A stretch of DNA of 64,000 nt from Sphingobium sp. EM0848 (GTDB taxonomy: Bacteria > Pseudomonadota > Alphaproteobacteria > Sphingomonadales > Sphingomonadaceae), in assembly GCF_013375555.1 (NCBI RefSeq), contig NZ_JABXWB010000001.1, positions 1,612,001-1,676,000 of the forward strand. The letters run 5' to 3'. Below the pieces are notes generated by a model, which saw only the letters and a program-made list of their open reading frames with translations, did not search any database and was not told the DNA's origin. A program made the translations under genes and the position numbers. The stretch's first letter is position 1. Every line of letters starts with the position of its first letter. This document shows, one piece after another, positions 36,714-47,689 of this stretch.

Positions 36714-37937
36714 TCAGTTCATCGCAAGGATCATGTTCCGCACCTGCGGATAGACCTGCTTTTCCCATTTGCTGCCGGAAAACACGCCATAATGGCCGAC
36801 GCCGGGCTGGAGATGATGACGCTTGAGATGCGGGCGCAGGCTGGTGCAAAGCGCATGGGCGGCAGCGGTCTGACCAACGGCGCAGACATCATCCTTCTCA
36901 CCTTCGACGGTCAGCAGCGCGGTGCTGCGGATCGCGCCCGGATTGACCTTCCGCCCGCGATAGGTGAGTTCGCCCTTTGCCAGCAGGGTGCGCTGGAACA
37001 CCTTGTCCACCGTCTCAAGGTAGAATTCAGCCGTCATGTCGAGGACCGCGAAATATTCCTCATAGAAGGTCTTGATCTTGTCGGCCTCAACCTGCTTGCC
37101 GTCGGCCAGAAGCTGATAGAGTTCACGATGCGCCGCGCCGTGGCGGTCCATGTTCATCGACATGAAGGCCGAAAGCTGGAGGAAGCCCGGATAAACCCGC
37201 CGTCCCCGGCCCGCATAGCGCATCGGCACCATGCTGATCAGATTGTCCTCGAACCATTTCAGCGATTGTTCATTGGCCAGTTCATTGACGACCGTGGGGG
37301 CCGCCCGCGTGTCGATCGGGCCGCCCATCAGCGTCATGGAGCGCGGCGTCGCAGGGTCCTTATCCTCCGACATCAGCGAAACGGCCGCCATGGCGGGCAC
37401 GCAGGGCTGACATACAGAGACAAGGTGCGATCCCGGCCCCAATTCCTGCATGAAGGCGATGATATAGTCGACATAATCGTCGAACCCGAAACGACCGGCG
37501 CTGAGCGGCACATCTCGCGCATTCTTCCAGTCGGTGATATAGACGTCATGGTCGCGCAGCAGCGTCTGGACCGTGTTGCGCAGCAAGGTCGCGAAATGGC
37601 CGGACATCGGCGCCACCACCAATATCTTGGGCTGGGCGGTTTCGACATCGTCCTTGGCAAAATGCAGCAGATTGCCGAAGGGCATGTCGAGCACCACCTC
37701 CTCGCGCACCGGCGCCAGCGCGTTGCCGGTTTCGACGGGGCGAATCGCATAGGCAGGACGATGATGGGTCAGCTTCGCACCCTGGAACACGTCCATCAGG
37801 GCGAACATGCGACGGGGCATGGCCCAATTCGCCATCGGGCCGATTTTATCCCTGTAGGACAAGGCGATCTGCGCGCCGAAACGCGCGGGGGCCAGCATGT
37901 CATTCCAGGCCTGGTAGCCGCTGTACAGCATCATCAT
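36714..37937 (-). CDS. phaZ: Intracellular polyhydroxyalkanoate depolymerase
   Basis: Mobilises stored polyhydroxybutyrate granules. The 407-residue protein has no signal peptide and carries Cys176 in the lipase-like motif VSVCQPCVP, matching the catalytic Cys of the PhaZa1-type intracellular depolymerase. The other triad candidates are Asp in VEGEKDDVCAVGQ and His in QPGVGHYGVFSG. The remainder aligns in character with that family throughout. It implies the strain makes PHB. No phaC or phasin gene is adjacent. Divergent from the GST gene. Confidence 0.9.
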   Translation of the reverse strand: MMMLYSGYQAWNDMLAPARFGAQIALSYRDKIGPMANWAMPRRMFALMDVFQGAKLTHHRPAYAIRPVETGNALAPVREEVVLDMPFGNLLHFAKDDVETAQPKILVVAPMSGHFATLLRNTVQTLLRDHDVYITDWKNARDVPLSAGRFGFDDYVDYIIAFMQELGPGSHLVSVCQPCVPAMAAVSLMSEDKDPATPRSMTLMGGPIDTRAAPTVVNELANEQSLKWFEDNLISMVPMRYAGRGRRVYPGFLQLSAFMSMNMDRHGAAHRELYQLLADGKQVEADKIKTFYEEYFAVLDMTAEFYLETVDKVFQRTLLAKGELTYRGRKVNPGAIRSTALLTVEGEKDDVCAVGQTAAAHALCTSLRPHLKRHHLQPGVGHYGVFSGSKWEKQVYPQVRNMILAMN

Positions 37938-38061
37938 CTATTTAAACGCACCTTGATCTCTGTCGGTGCCGATTCGGCCCGTTGTACGGTCGTTATACAG
38001 CTTTTCTATATTGCACCGCATCATGATTGATGGAAAAGTAAGACGAAGCGGGAGGATTGCC

Positions 38062-38718
38062 ATGACCGTCGCGGAATTGACCATTTCCAGCAAGACTTAT
38101 TCCTCTTGGTCCCTGCGGGGATGGCTGTTGTGCCGCCTCGCGGGATTGCAGGTGTCCGAAAAGACGATCGCGCTCGACGATCCGGAAAACCGGGCGGAAT
38201 TGCTGCTTTTGTCGCCGTCGGTACTGGTGCCGCGCCTGACCCATGAGGGCGCAAGCGTCTGGGATACGCTCGCAATCGCGGAATATCTGCACGAACTTTA
38301 TCCCCATGTCGGGCTTTATCCGGAAGATCGCATCGTCCGCGCCCATTGCCGGTCGGTATCGGGGGAAATCCATTCGGGTTTCATCAACCTGCGTTCCGCC
38401 TTGCCGATGAACCTGAAGGTCCGGCACGAGAAATTCCCGGTTTTCTCCGGCGCCAAGCCCGACATCGAGCGAATCGAGGAAATCTGGACCGAATGTCTGG
38501 ACGCCTATGGCGGGCCCTGGCTGTTCGGGGAAAGGCCGACCGTCGCGGACGCGATGTTCGCTCCGGTGGCGCAGCGTTTCCTGACCTATGCGGTGCCCCT
38601 GTCCGCCAAATCGGCCGCTTATTGCAATTTCAGCAATGACTGGAACCTGATGCGCGAGTGGATCGACGCCGCGCGAAAGGAAAAGGACGAGGTCGAGGAA
38701 CTGGAAGTCGAGTTTTAA
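38062..38718 (+). CDS. Glutathione S-transferase family protein
   Basis: A 218-residue GST. The thioredoxin-like N-domain has ISSKTYSSWSLRGWL with a probable catalytic Ser/Tyr, PSVLVPRLTHEG containing the cis-Pro, and the Ser-like glutathione-binding segment VWDTLAIAEYL. The all-helical C-domain includes FLFGERPTVADAMFAPV-like N-capping box. ATG 38062 has GGAGG upstream; an open extension to 37966 is rejected. Substrate unknown. Its 3' end overlaps the amidotransferase gene end by four bases, convergently. Confidence 0.9.
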   Translation: MTVAELTISSKTYSSWSLRGWLLCRLAGLQVSEKTIALDDPENRAELLLLSPSVLVPRLTHEGASVWDTLAIAEYLHELYPHVGLYPEDRIVRAHCRSVSGEIHSGFINLRSALPMNLKVRHEKFPVFSGAKPDIERIEEIWTECLDAYGGPWLFGERPTVADAMFAPVAQRFLTYAVPLSAKSAAYCNFSNDWNLMREWIDAARKEKDEVEELEVEF

Positions 38719-39416
38719 ACGTCCAGCCCTGACAGCCATTCTCCGATCATGGCTCGTCCCGCCGCGACGGCGCCGGGGCCATGGTCGACATGATCCTGCC
38801 GCAGGGCAATGCCGCATTGCCGGGCGATGTCGAGATCGGCCCAGAAATGGGTCAGCCAATCCTCGAAACGCGGGTCCTCACCCATTTCCGCATGGAATTG
38901 CAGCGCCAGCAGATTGCGGCCGCGGCGGAAAGCCTGATGCGCATAGCTGGTCGTTGACGCCAGCAGATCGACCCCGGCGGGCAAGTCGAAAGTGTCGCTA
39001 TGCCAGTGCAGCACAGGCACGCCGTCAAGATGACGCAGCGGCGAGTCGGCCCCTGCCCCGTTCAGCGTGACCGGCGCAAAGCCCAGTTCCATCCGACCGC
39101 CGGGATAGACGCGGGCGCCGAGCGCCGCCGCGATCATCTGACTGCCCAGACACACGCCCAATGTAGGCAGGTCCTGCTCCAGCCGGGCGGCCAGCTTTTC
39201 GATCTGGTGGGGAATCCAGGGATGGATGTCCTGTTCATAGACGCCCATCGGACCGCCCATCATGATGAGCAGGTCGGGCGTGCACAGGTCGGCATCAAGG
39301 AAATCGGAGCTGGCGACATCAATCCGTTCGATCTCATAGCCTGCGGCCTCGATCGGCTGGAGATACCCCGCCGCTCCTTCACGCGGCACATGACGGACGA
39401 TAAGCGCTTTTTTCAT
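38715..39416 (-). CDS. Class I glutamine amidotransferase family protein
   Basis: A 233-residue stand-alone GATase-1 domain related to the GuaA amidotransferase. The nucleophile elbow is LGVCLGSQMIAAALGA with the catalytic Cys; the His/Glu pair is in LALQFHAEMGEDP, and MGGPMGVYEQD forms the oxyanion loop. Such proteins act as peptidases, gamma-glutamyl hydrolases or amidotransferases with a separate synthase; none is adjacent. ATG 39416 is chosen; an extension to 39716 overlaps the next gene and is rejected. Confidence 0.88.
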   Translation of the reverse strand: MKKALIVRHVPREGAAGYLQPIEAAGYEIERIDVASSDFLDADLCTPDLLIMMGGPMGVYEQDIHPWIPHQIEKLAARLEQDLPTLGVCLGSQMIAAALGARVYPGGRMELGFAPVTLNGAGADSPLRHLDGVPVLHWHSDTFDLPAGVDLLASTTSYAHQAFRRGRNLLALQFHAEMGEDPRFEDWLTHFWADLDIARQCGIALRQDHVDHGPGAVAAGRAMIGEWLSGLDV

Positions 39417-39487
39417 CTCTGCTGTGTGGCTAGCCAAATGACGGGCCGGCCGCCACCCCAGCCTTTCTTGAGACGGCAATATTCCTG

Positions 39488-39754
39488 CTATTGCCGGGTG
39501 CGTTTCAACCGGGCGATCCGCGCCAGTGCAACAGTGCCGATGCCCAGCCAGATGATGTTGAGGACCATCGACGGAATCGCCCCGTGCCACCAGGTATTGA
39601 GGATGAACAGCGCAGAACCCAGCGCGTTCATCCATTGGAACAGCGCCGATTTGCCCGATACCCGGCCGCTGGACACAAGCATATAGGCGCCCAGCACCAA
39701 TATCGCGCCAAGCCATCCCGCCGCTTCTATCAGGATCGCCAATCCGTCCCCCAA
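39488..39754 (-). CDS. Small membrane protein, CBU_0592-like family
   Basis: An 88-residue protein with three hydrophobic segments: AAGWLGAILVLGAYMLVSSG, SALFQWMNALGSALFILNTW and VLNIIWLGIGTVALA. The pattern GWLGAxLxLxAYxLVS and the NALGS...N segment match the CBU_0592-like small membrane family of unknown function. It lies downstream of the acnA terminator on the same strand. Confidence 0.75.
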   Translation of the reverse strand: MGDGLAILIEAAGWLGAILVLGAYMLVSSGRVSGKSALFQWMNALGSALFILNTWWHGAIPSMVLNIIWLGIGTVALARIARLKRTRQ

Positions 39755-39759
39755 AGAAA

Positions 39760-39790
39760 AAGGGCCGCCTCCGGAGGGGAGACGGCCCTT
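39760..39790 (-). terminator. Rho-independent terminator of acnA
   Basis: AAGGGCCG (39760-39767) pairs with CGGCCCTT (39783-39790); a smaller CCTCC/GGAGG stem sits in the loop. On the minus strand the stem is followed by a TTTTTCTTT tract. It starts 26 bases after the acnA stop. Confidence 0.75.
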
Positions 39791-39816
39791 ATTTCCTAAC
39801 TCAGCGCGTCAGCCGA

Positions 39817-42486
<2,670 letters not shown>

Positions 42487-42897
42487 GAGTCGTGCGTCTC
42501 CTCGCAGTTGCCCCGACCATGCGGAGGCAGGATGACGCAGTTCCACCAGAGGCTCGCCGGACGGCGAAAAAACTACCGGACGGCAAGGTGGCGGGATGCG
42601 CCCCAACTCATGGCCGAAGCGGATATGTCCCGATGCGCGCCGCCATAGCGCTTGCGTGCCCCAAGTCAAATGCGAAGGCGCGAAAATGGGACATTTCTTG
42701 GAATCTTTCTTGTAGACGCACTCGTTCCACGCGGGATACATTGGGTGGCAGCCGCGTTCTGGTTCAAGGAGCGGGCTGCACAGAGATGAAAATGGGTCGC
42801 TCGCTCTGACTGTCGTCGTTGCATCAATGCAGGCGTGATCGGGTTTCGTGCACTTTCGCGCCGATTCCGAGAATATATGTCTGAGGAGGAAGAGACG
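42487..42897. other. 411-base gap: acnA promoter and leader, no gene
   Basis: The region between the divergent acnA and the zinc-ribbon gene. It holds a candidate acnA promoter, about 150 bases of acnA leader, a GCAGCC/GGCTGC pair near 42749-42779 and a short TGCAT-CA-ATGCA palindrome near 42819-42830. Open frames here have no ribosome site and unlikely composition. No RNA gene is recognised. Confidence 0.5.
42642..42669 (-). promoter_or_regulatory. Candidate housekeeping promoter of acnA
   Basis: On the minus strand TTGACT (42669-42664) is followed after 16 bases by TATGGC (42647-42642). This is a good -35 with a fair -10 and would give a leader of roughly 150 bases before the acnA ATG. Confidence 0.45.
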
Positions 42898-43164
42898 ATG
42901 CGCCCAGTTTCCAGCCTCGCCACCGGCAAATCTTTTGACCCGGCTTTAAGGGGTTACATCATTCATTATCATCCGGGGGAAGCCAATCATTGCCCCAGCT
43001 GCGGCCGCAGCCAGTGGATGGTCGGTCGCCTGATGGCGGAATGCGCTTATTGCGAAACCGCGCTTCCGCTTGAAAATAATCGGGGTTTCGGGTCCTGCGC
43101 CCGCTTTGTGCACACACATGACGCCATGACGTCCTATGACGCGCGCGAGTCGTTCAATCCGTGA
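42898..43164 (+). CDS. Small zinc-ribbon-like protein, sphingomonad-specific type
   Basis: An 88-residue cytoplasmic protein. Two CxxC-type pairs, [10 protein letters not shown] and ECAYCETAL, suggest a zinc ribbon, separated by 17 residues. The rest is unremarkable, and I know no function. ATG 42898 follows GGAGGAAG and is clearly the start; upstream in-frame ATGs at 42835 and 42877 lack such a site. Comparable small proteins occur across Sphingomonadales. Confidence 0.75.
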   Translation: MRPVSSLATGKSFDPALRGYIIHYHPGEANHCPSCGRSQWMVGRLMAECAYCETALPLENNRGFGSCARFVHTHDAMTSYDARESFNP

Positions 43165-43203
43165 TCGAAACACGGCCCTGACGAATGCAAGGCCGCAGCC
43201 CGG

Positions 43204-43407
43204 TCAGGCAGCGGCCACCCCTTCGACCTCCACTATGCCGTTCCCGGCATAAAATCCCTGCACCCGCACCCGCTTTTCGACATGGTCGACGGGCACGCGC
43301 AGCAGCACCAATCGATAGGCGCCGCCCAGATCGCGCTGAAGCAGGAACCCGGCCTCATCGCGTATCAGCCGGCCGGTTTCGTCCACTCTGGCGCCAATCT
43401 CCATCAT
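43204..43407 (-). CDS. DUF5818 domain protein
   Basis: A 67-residue protein: IGARVDETGRLIRDEAGFLL, then a YRLVLLRVP strand and RVRVQGFYAGNGIVEVEGV, consistent with a small beta-barrel and with the DUF5818 family seen in sphingomonads. Function unknown. Monocistronic; a plain 165-base gap separates it from copB. Confidence 0.7.
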   Translation of the reverse strand: MMEIGARVDETGRLIRDEAGFLLQRDLGGAYRLVLLRVPVDHVEKRVRVQGFYAGNGIVEVEGVAAA

Positions 43408-43572
43408 ATCCCGTCAATCTATCGCTTGCTTGATTCCCTTGCCGGCCAATAGCCCCAGAAGGAGGAAGATGACAGGGCGACGGGTTCCGGTTTTCAAAGG
43501 ATATGCGCCATGATGGCATGTGGCCCATCCTGCAAAGTTGCAATGTCCAGCGTGGAGCATCGCGCAAACTTT

Positions 43573-44451
43573 CTAAAACCAGAAACGCACGCCCGTCACC
43601 AGACTGGCGGCTGATGCCCGCTCTCCCCCGGCGCGGGCATAGCGGGCGGTTTCGCCCAACTTGCGTTCCCAGTTGACGCCGACATAGGGCGCGAATTCGC
43701 GGGCAAATTCATAGCGAAGACGCAGCCCCAGCTCGATATCGGAGAAGCCCGAACCGATACCCAGTTCCGGCACACGCTGCGCCGCGATATTCACCTCCGC
43801 CGCCGGTTGCAGGATCAGGCGCTGGGTGATGCGCTGGTCATAGCTGCCCTCCAGCCGCAGATGCGCGTCGCCCTTGTTGGAGAGGAAGGCCTGCGCACCG
43901 ACATTGAACCAGTAGGGCGCAAGACCCTCAATCCCCACGACCGCATAGCTGCGTTGCGGATCGGGGCGGATGTCGTGGCGCACGCCCGCCTGCAGATTGA
44001 ACCACGGATCGATGGCCCGGCTGTAGAGCGCCTGCACCTCCGCGCTTTCCAACCCGCCGCCGATCTTACCCTCGCCCTCGGTCCTGAAGGCGAAGCGGTT
44101 GATATCGCCGCCGATCCAGCCCTCCCCCTCCCAATGATAGCCATCCGCCCCCTTGCCCAGACGATATTCCAGCCGGTCGAGCATGAGTTGGGAGAAGATC
44201 ATGCCACCGCTTTCCTTGAGCATGGCGGCGCGGGCACGGGCCATGTCCGCAGCGTCGTAAAAGGCGTCGGCGGCATGGTCCCCCGGCGGCGTGGGTGCCG
44301 CGTTTTGAGGAGCGCCGCCATCGGCCACGGATTCGCCATGCCCGGCATGGGAATGGTCCATCGCGCCATGATCCATCTGGCCATGGTCCTGCGCCAGCGC
44401 AGGCGCCGAAACGGAAGCGAGCAACAACGCGGCCGAGATCAGCGCCTTCAC
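43573..44451 (-). CDS. copB: Copper resistance outer-membrane protein CopB
   Basis: A 292-residue copper resistance B protein. Signal peptide MKALISAALLLASVSAPALA is followed by a His/Met-rich segment (DHGQMDHGAMDHSHAGHG) that is the usual copper-binding region. The C-terminal 220 residues alternate like a beta-barrel and end in the outer-membrane-type terminal Phe (GVRFWF). It overlaps copA by four bases and is the last gene of the five-gene copper operon. Confidence 0.93.
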   Translation of the reverse strand: MKALISAALLLASVSAPALAQDHGQMDHGAMDHSHAGHGESVADGGAPQNAAPTPPGDHAADAFYDAADMARARAAMLKESGGMIFSQLMLDRLEYRLGKGADGYHWEGEGWIGGDINRFAFRTEGEGKIGGGLESAEVQALYSRAIDPWFNLQAGVRHDIRPDPQRSYAVVGIEGLAPYWFNVGAQAFLSNKGDAHLRLEGSYDQRITQRLILQPAAEVNIAAQRVPELGIGSGFSDIELGLRLRYEFAREFAPYVGVNWERKLGETARYARAGGERASAASLVTGVRFWF

Positions 44452-46184
44452 GCCGCCTCCTCCTCATGCCGGACCGTCACCACCCGCATCATCCCCGCAT
44501 GCATGTGCATCAGCATATGGCAGTGAAACGCCCAGTCCCCCAGCGCATCGGCTGTCAGGTCGAAGCTGACCTTCCCGCCCGGCAGCACGTTCACCGTATG
44601 CTTGCGCGGGGCATGCGCGCCCGCGCCCGTCACCAGCTCGAAGAAATGGCCGTGCAGGTGGATCGGATGCGGCATCATCGTATCGTTGATGAGGTTCACC
44701 CGCACCCGCTCCATATGGCGGAAAGGGATCGGTTCAGCCCCGTCCGACAGCTTCACCCCGTCGAAGGACCACATATAGCGCTCCATGTTCGCGGTCAGGT
44801 GAATGTCCAGCATACGCGTCGGCGCGCGACTATCCGGGTTGGGTTCAAGCGCCCTGAGATCGGCATAGGTCAGCACCCGATGATCGACCTGCTCCAATCC
44901 GGTGGGCCGGTCCGCAGTCCGATCCACCGGCATGGGCGACAATGTCGCCACTCCCGGCCCCATCTTCACCTGCGGAGCGACCGACCTGTCGCGCATCTTC
45001 ATCGAATGGCCGGCCATGCTGTCATTGGCGGGCTGGCTGAGATCCAGCACGCCGCCCTGCCCCATGTCCATTCCGGACATGTCCATGCCCATGTCCTTCA
45101 TGCCCAGCAGCGGCCGGTCCCGCACGGCAGGCACGTCCGCCACCATCCCCATGCGCGGCGCCAGCGTGGCCCGCACCAGCCCGGATCGATCGATCGCCTC
45201 CGCAATCAGCCCATAGGGGCGTGGCTCGGTCGGCTGGACCACCACATCATAGGTTTCCGCGATGCCAATCTGGAACTCGTCGGTTTCGACCGGCTGCACA
45301 TGCTGGCCGTCGCACTGCACCACCGTCATCGCCAGACCGGGCAACCGCACATTGAAATTGGTCATGGCCGACGCATTGACGATGCGCAGACGCACCCGTT
45401 CACCCGGTGTGAACAGCCCGGTCCAGTTCTCCGCCGTCCCATGCCCATTCACCAGAAAACTGTAGGTCGACCCCGTGACGTCCGAAATATCGGTCGGGTC
45501 CATCCGCATCGCGCCCCATTCGCGCCGCTCCCGTCCGCTCTGGTCCCTGCCCGCTATCTGCCCCGCCAGCGTCTGCTTCTGCATGTTGAAATAGCCACCC
45601 ATCTGCTTCAGCCGTTTCAACAGCAGATGCGGATGGATCGGACTCCAGTCGGACAGCACGATCACATGCTCGCGCTCACTGCGCACCGGATCGATGCCTG
45701 CGGGATCGATGACGATGGGGCCATAATGGCCGACCGCCTCCTGCATTCCCGAATGGCTGTGATACCAGTAGGTCCCCGACTGACGGACCGGAAATTCATA
45801 GGTGAAGGTCTCACCCGGCCCGATGCCAGGAAAGCTCACCCCCGGCACCCCGTCCATCTGAAAGGGCAGGATCAGCCCATGCCAGTGGATCGACGTATCC
45901 TCCCTGAGCCGGTTGGTGACGGACAGCCGCACATTCTGCCCCTCCTTGAGCCGGATCAGCGGGGCGGGCAGCGTTCCGTTGACCGTCACGGCATGGGCGG
46001 AACGTCCGCCGGTCGCGAAATGGCTTTCCCCCACGGTGAGCGCGATATGCTCCCCGCTCAGCGCGGCGGGAAGACCCGCTGTCCCGCTCCGCGCCCAGGC
46101 GGGGAAAGCGTGGCTCCATGCCAGCGCTCCGCCCAGCCCCCGGATCAGGCCGCGTCGATCAACTTCAGGAAGGGAAAATGCCAT
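44448..46184 (-). CDS. copA: Periplasmic multicopper oxidase CopA
   Basis: A 578-residue CopA-type multicopper oxidase, likely oxidising Cu(I) in the periplasm. A twin-arginine signal is present (DRRGLIRGLGGALAW). Copper-site motifs are all seen: HWHG, HSHSG, HPIHLHGHFF and the terminal HCHMLMHMHAGM. A Met-rich insert of MxxM repeats (MKDMGMDMSGMDMG), typical of CopA, lies at mid-protein. It starts 36 bases after the ECF sigma gene and overlaps copB, so sigma control of copAB is built into the operon. Confidence 0.95.
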   Translation of the reverse strand: MAFSLPEVDRRGLIRGLGGALAWSHAFPAWARSGTAGLPAALSGEHIALTVGESHFATGGRSAHAVTVNGTLPAPLIRLKEGQNVRLSVTNRLREDTSIHWHGLILPFQMDGVPGVSFPGIGPGETFTYEFPVRQSGTYWYHSHSGMQEAVGHYGPIVIDPAGIDPVRSEREHVIVLSDWSPIHPHLLLKRLKQMGGYFNMQKQTLAGQIAGRDQSGRERREWGAMRMDPTDISDVTGSTYSFLVNGHGTAENWTGLFTPGERVRLRIVNASAMTNFNVRLPGLAMTVVQCDGQHVQPVETDEFQIGIAETYDVVVQPTEPRPYGLIAEAIDRSGLVRATLAPRMGMVADVPAVRDRPLLGMKDMGMDMSGMDMGQGGVLDLSQPANDSMAGHSMKMRDRSVAPQVKMGPGVATLSPMPVDRTADRPTGLEQVDHRVLTYADLRALEPNPDSRAPTRMLDIHLTANMERYMWSFDGVKLSDGAEPIPFRHMERVRVNLINDTMMPHPIHLHGHFFELVTGAGAHAPRKHTVNVLPGGKVSFDLTADALGDWAFHCHMLMHMHAGMMRVVTVRHEEEAA

Positions 46185-46220
46185 GAGGATGCAAGTCTTT
46201 GTTGGGAGGACCGTTTCCCC

Positions 46221-46802
46221 CTATACGCGCGCCGCGTCGTCATCCCTCAATCGCTCGGCCAATTTGTTGCGCGCACGATAAAGGCGGGTTTCGACCGCCT
46301 TCTCGCTGATGCCCAATATCTGCGCAGTCTCGGCCTGACTCATTTCCTCAATGGCGCGCAGCAGTAGAACGTCCCTGAGATTGACCGGCAAGGCTGCGAT
46401 GGCGGCATCGATCCGTTCCAGTTCCGCCCGGCTCTGCACGACTTCCTCAGGCGTCGGCCCAGCGTCGGCGACCGCCCCGGCCTCCTCGATCGGCCGGGCA
46501 AAGGTGAAGAAACGCCGCACCGCGCGCCGCCGCGCCCAGTCATGGCATTTGTTGATCGCGATCCGCGCGATCCACAGGCGGAAGGGCCGCCCTCCATCAT
46601 AGCGGGCCAGAGCGGCGAAAGCGGAAATGAACGCCTCCTGCGTGATGTCGAGCGCCTCTGTCGCGTCCCCCACATGGCCGCGTGCCAGACGGAACACCCC
46701 GTCGCGATGCCGCCGCATCAGCTCGCCATAGGCGCTCTCCTGCCCGGCAAGAGCCAGCCCGGCGAGTTCCGCGTCGCTGCGATCGGTGAGCGAAACGCTC
46801 AC
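46221..46802 (-). CDS. ECF sigma factor, CnrH-like
   Basis: A 193-residue extracytoplasmic-function sigma factor. Region 2 runs from ESAYGELMRRHRDGVFRLA to ITQEAFISAFAALARYD; region 4 includes LLRAIEEMSQAETAQILGISEKAVETRLYRAR. Linked upstream to CnrY- and CnrX-like genes and downstream to copAB, it fits the CnrYXH signalling design. It starts four bases inside the sensor gene. Target promoters are probably the GAGGG-N15-GCGTATC pair in the adjacent divergent region (inference). Confidence 0.9.
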   Translation of the reverse strand: MSVSLTDRSDAELAGLALAGQESAYGELMRRHRDGVFRLARGHVGDATEALDITQEAFISAFAALARYDGGRPFRLWIARIAINKCHDWARRRAVRRFFTFARPIEEAGAVADAGPTPEEVVQSRAELERIDAAIAALPVNLRDVLLLRAIEEMSQAETAQILGISEKAVETRLYRARNKLAERLRDDDAARV

Positions 46803-47269
46803 CTTTGTGGTTGCGACTGGGCCGGTTGCGACTGGCCGGGGTCGGTCAGGGCCTTGACGACAGCGGCGTCGAACTGCGCCGCCTGATCCCGCCGCAGCAC
46901 GGCCCGCATCGCGAAAATATGCTTCAGCGTTTCCTTCTGAAGCATGCCCATGACATGATGGGAACGGTCGACGGCCTCACCCACTTTCGGGCCATAGCCA
47001 TGCTCCGCCGCGATTGCCTGCGCCAGACGGGCATTGTCAGCGCGCATCTCCGCCTCCATCGCCTCGCGCCGTCTGGCGAAATCGGCCTCCAGCGCGTGGA
47101 TGCGCTGCTCCTGCGCGGCATCCAGTTTCAGCTTCCTGTGGATGAGGGCATGAACCTCGCTCTCCACCCGTGGCTCAGGCGCGATCCAGACCCGCGCGAC
47201 CAGCACCGCCGCCAGCGCCGCCGCAAAGGCGACCAACGCAACCAGCCCATAGCGCATCGCGCCCTTCAC
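46799..47269 (-). CDS. CnrX-like periplasmic heavy-metal sensor
   Basis: A 156-residue sensor with one N-terminal membrane helix at about 7-28 and a helical periplasmic domain. The five metal ligands of CnrX are all in register, each shifted by two: His40 and His44 (EVHALIHRK), Glu61, His117 and Met121 (KHIFAMRAV), against 42/46/63/119/123 in Cupriavidus. In CnrYXH this protein binds metal and makes CnrY release the sigma factor. Here the genetic context points to copper rather than nickel/cobalt, which is inference. One base separates it from the CnrY-like gene. Confidence 0.88.
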   Translation of the reverse strand: MKGAMRYGLVALVAFAAALAAVLVARVWIAPEPRVESEVHALIHRKLKLDAAQEQRIHALEADFARRREAMEAEMRADNARLAQAIAAEHGYGPKVGEAVDRSHHVMGMLQKETLKHIFAMRAVLRRDQAAQFDAAVVKALTDPGQSQPAQSQPQR

Positions 47270-47270
47270 C

Positions 47271-47549
47271 TTATTGCTCCAGCAGGCGCGACGGCGCGTA
47301 ATCGGACATGCCGATCACGACCGGCCGCGATACCGCCTGCGCCGGGTGGCCGGGCACAACGCTGCCGACCCAGCCGATCCCGATGGCGACGATTCCCGCC
47401 AGCGCCAGACTGCGCCGCGCCACCGTCCGTTCGCGGCGGATGGTGACGCCCGCCATGACCGCCTCTTCCATCGCCTCCAGACGCGGATCGTCCGGGCCAT
47501 TCCGCATCCGGGCGCGCAGCTGGCCGAGCAGCAGATCCAGGTCGCTCAT
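47271..47549 (-). CDS. CnrY-like anti-sigma factor
   Basis: A 92-residue single-pass membrane protein. A short cytoplasmic part (LDLLLGQLRARMRNGPDDPRL) precedes one helix (SLALAGIVAIGIGWVGSVV) and a small periplasmic tail. Size, topology and position before the CnrX-like and sigma genes fit CnrY, which traps the sigma factor at the membrane. ATG 47549 has GGAG eight bases upstream; GTG 47552 is an alternative. Sequence conservation alone is weak, so the call leans on context. Confidence 0.75.
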   Translation of the reverse strand: MSDLDLLLGQLRARMRNGPDDPRLEAMEEAVMAGVTIRRERTVARRSLALAGIVAIGIGWVGSVVPGHPAQAVSRPVVIGMSDYAPSRLLEQ

Positions 47550-47577
47550 CACTCACACTCCCATGTCTTCGCCTGAA

Positions 47578-47604
47578 GATACGCGGTGCGCGCTCCTATC
47601 CCTC
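47578..47604 (-). promoter_or_regulatory. Promoter-like motif GAGGG-N15-GCGTATC facing the anti-sigma gene
   Basis: On the minus strand GAGGG (47604-47600), 15 bases, GCGTATC (47584-47578), ending 28 bases before the ATG of the CnrY-like gene. The same motif with the same spacing faces copC. The upstream part is conserved as GAGGGRTRGGA in both. Probably the target of the local ECF factor. Confidence 0.6.
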
Positions 47605-47629
47605 ATGCAAAAATTTCAGTCTGCGCGTC

Positions 47630-47656
47630 GAGGGGTGGGAAAATTCGATGCGTATC
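47630..47656 (+). promoter_or_regulatory. Promoter-like motif GAGGG-N15-GCGTATC facing copC
   Basis: GAGGG (47630-47634), 15 bases, GCGTATC (47650-47656), ending 33 bases before the copC ATG. It mirrors the motif facing the CnrY-like gene, so the two transcription units are likely co-induced. Confidence 0.6.
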
Positions 47657-47689
47657 CATCCTTAAGCAACCCCATTGGAGACCATAGCC

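Noticed and set aside
42487..42741. N-terminal extension of aconitase
   Set aside because: The added residues do not resemble aconitase, the frame crosses a good promoter, and ATG 42486 yields the standard protein.
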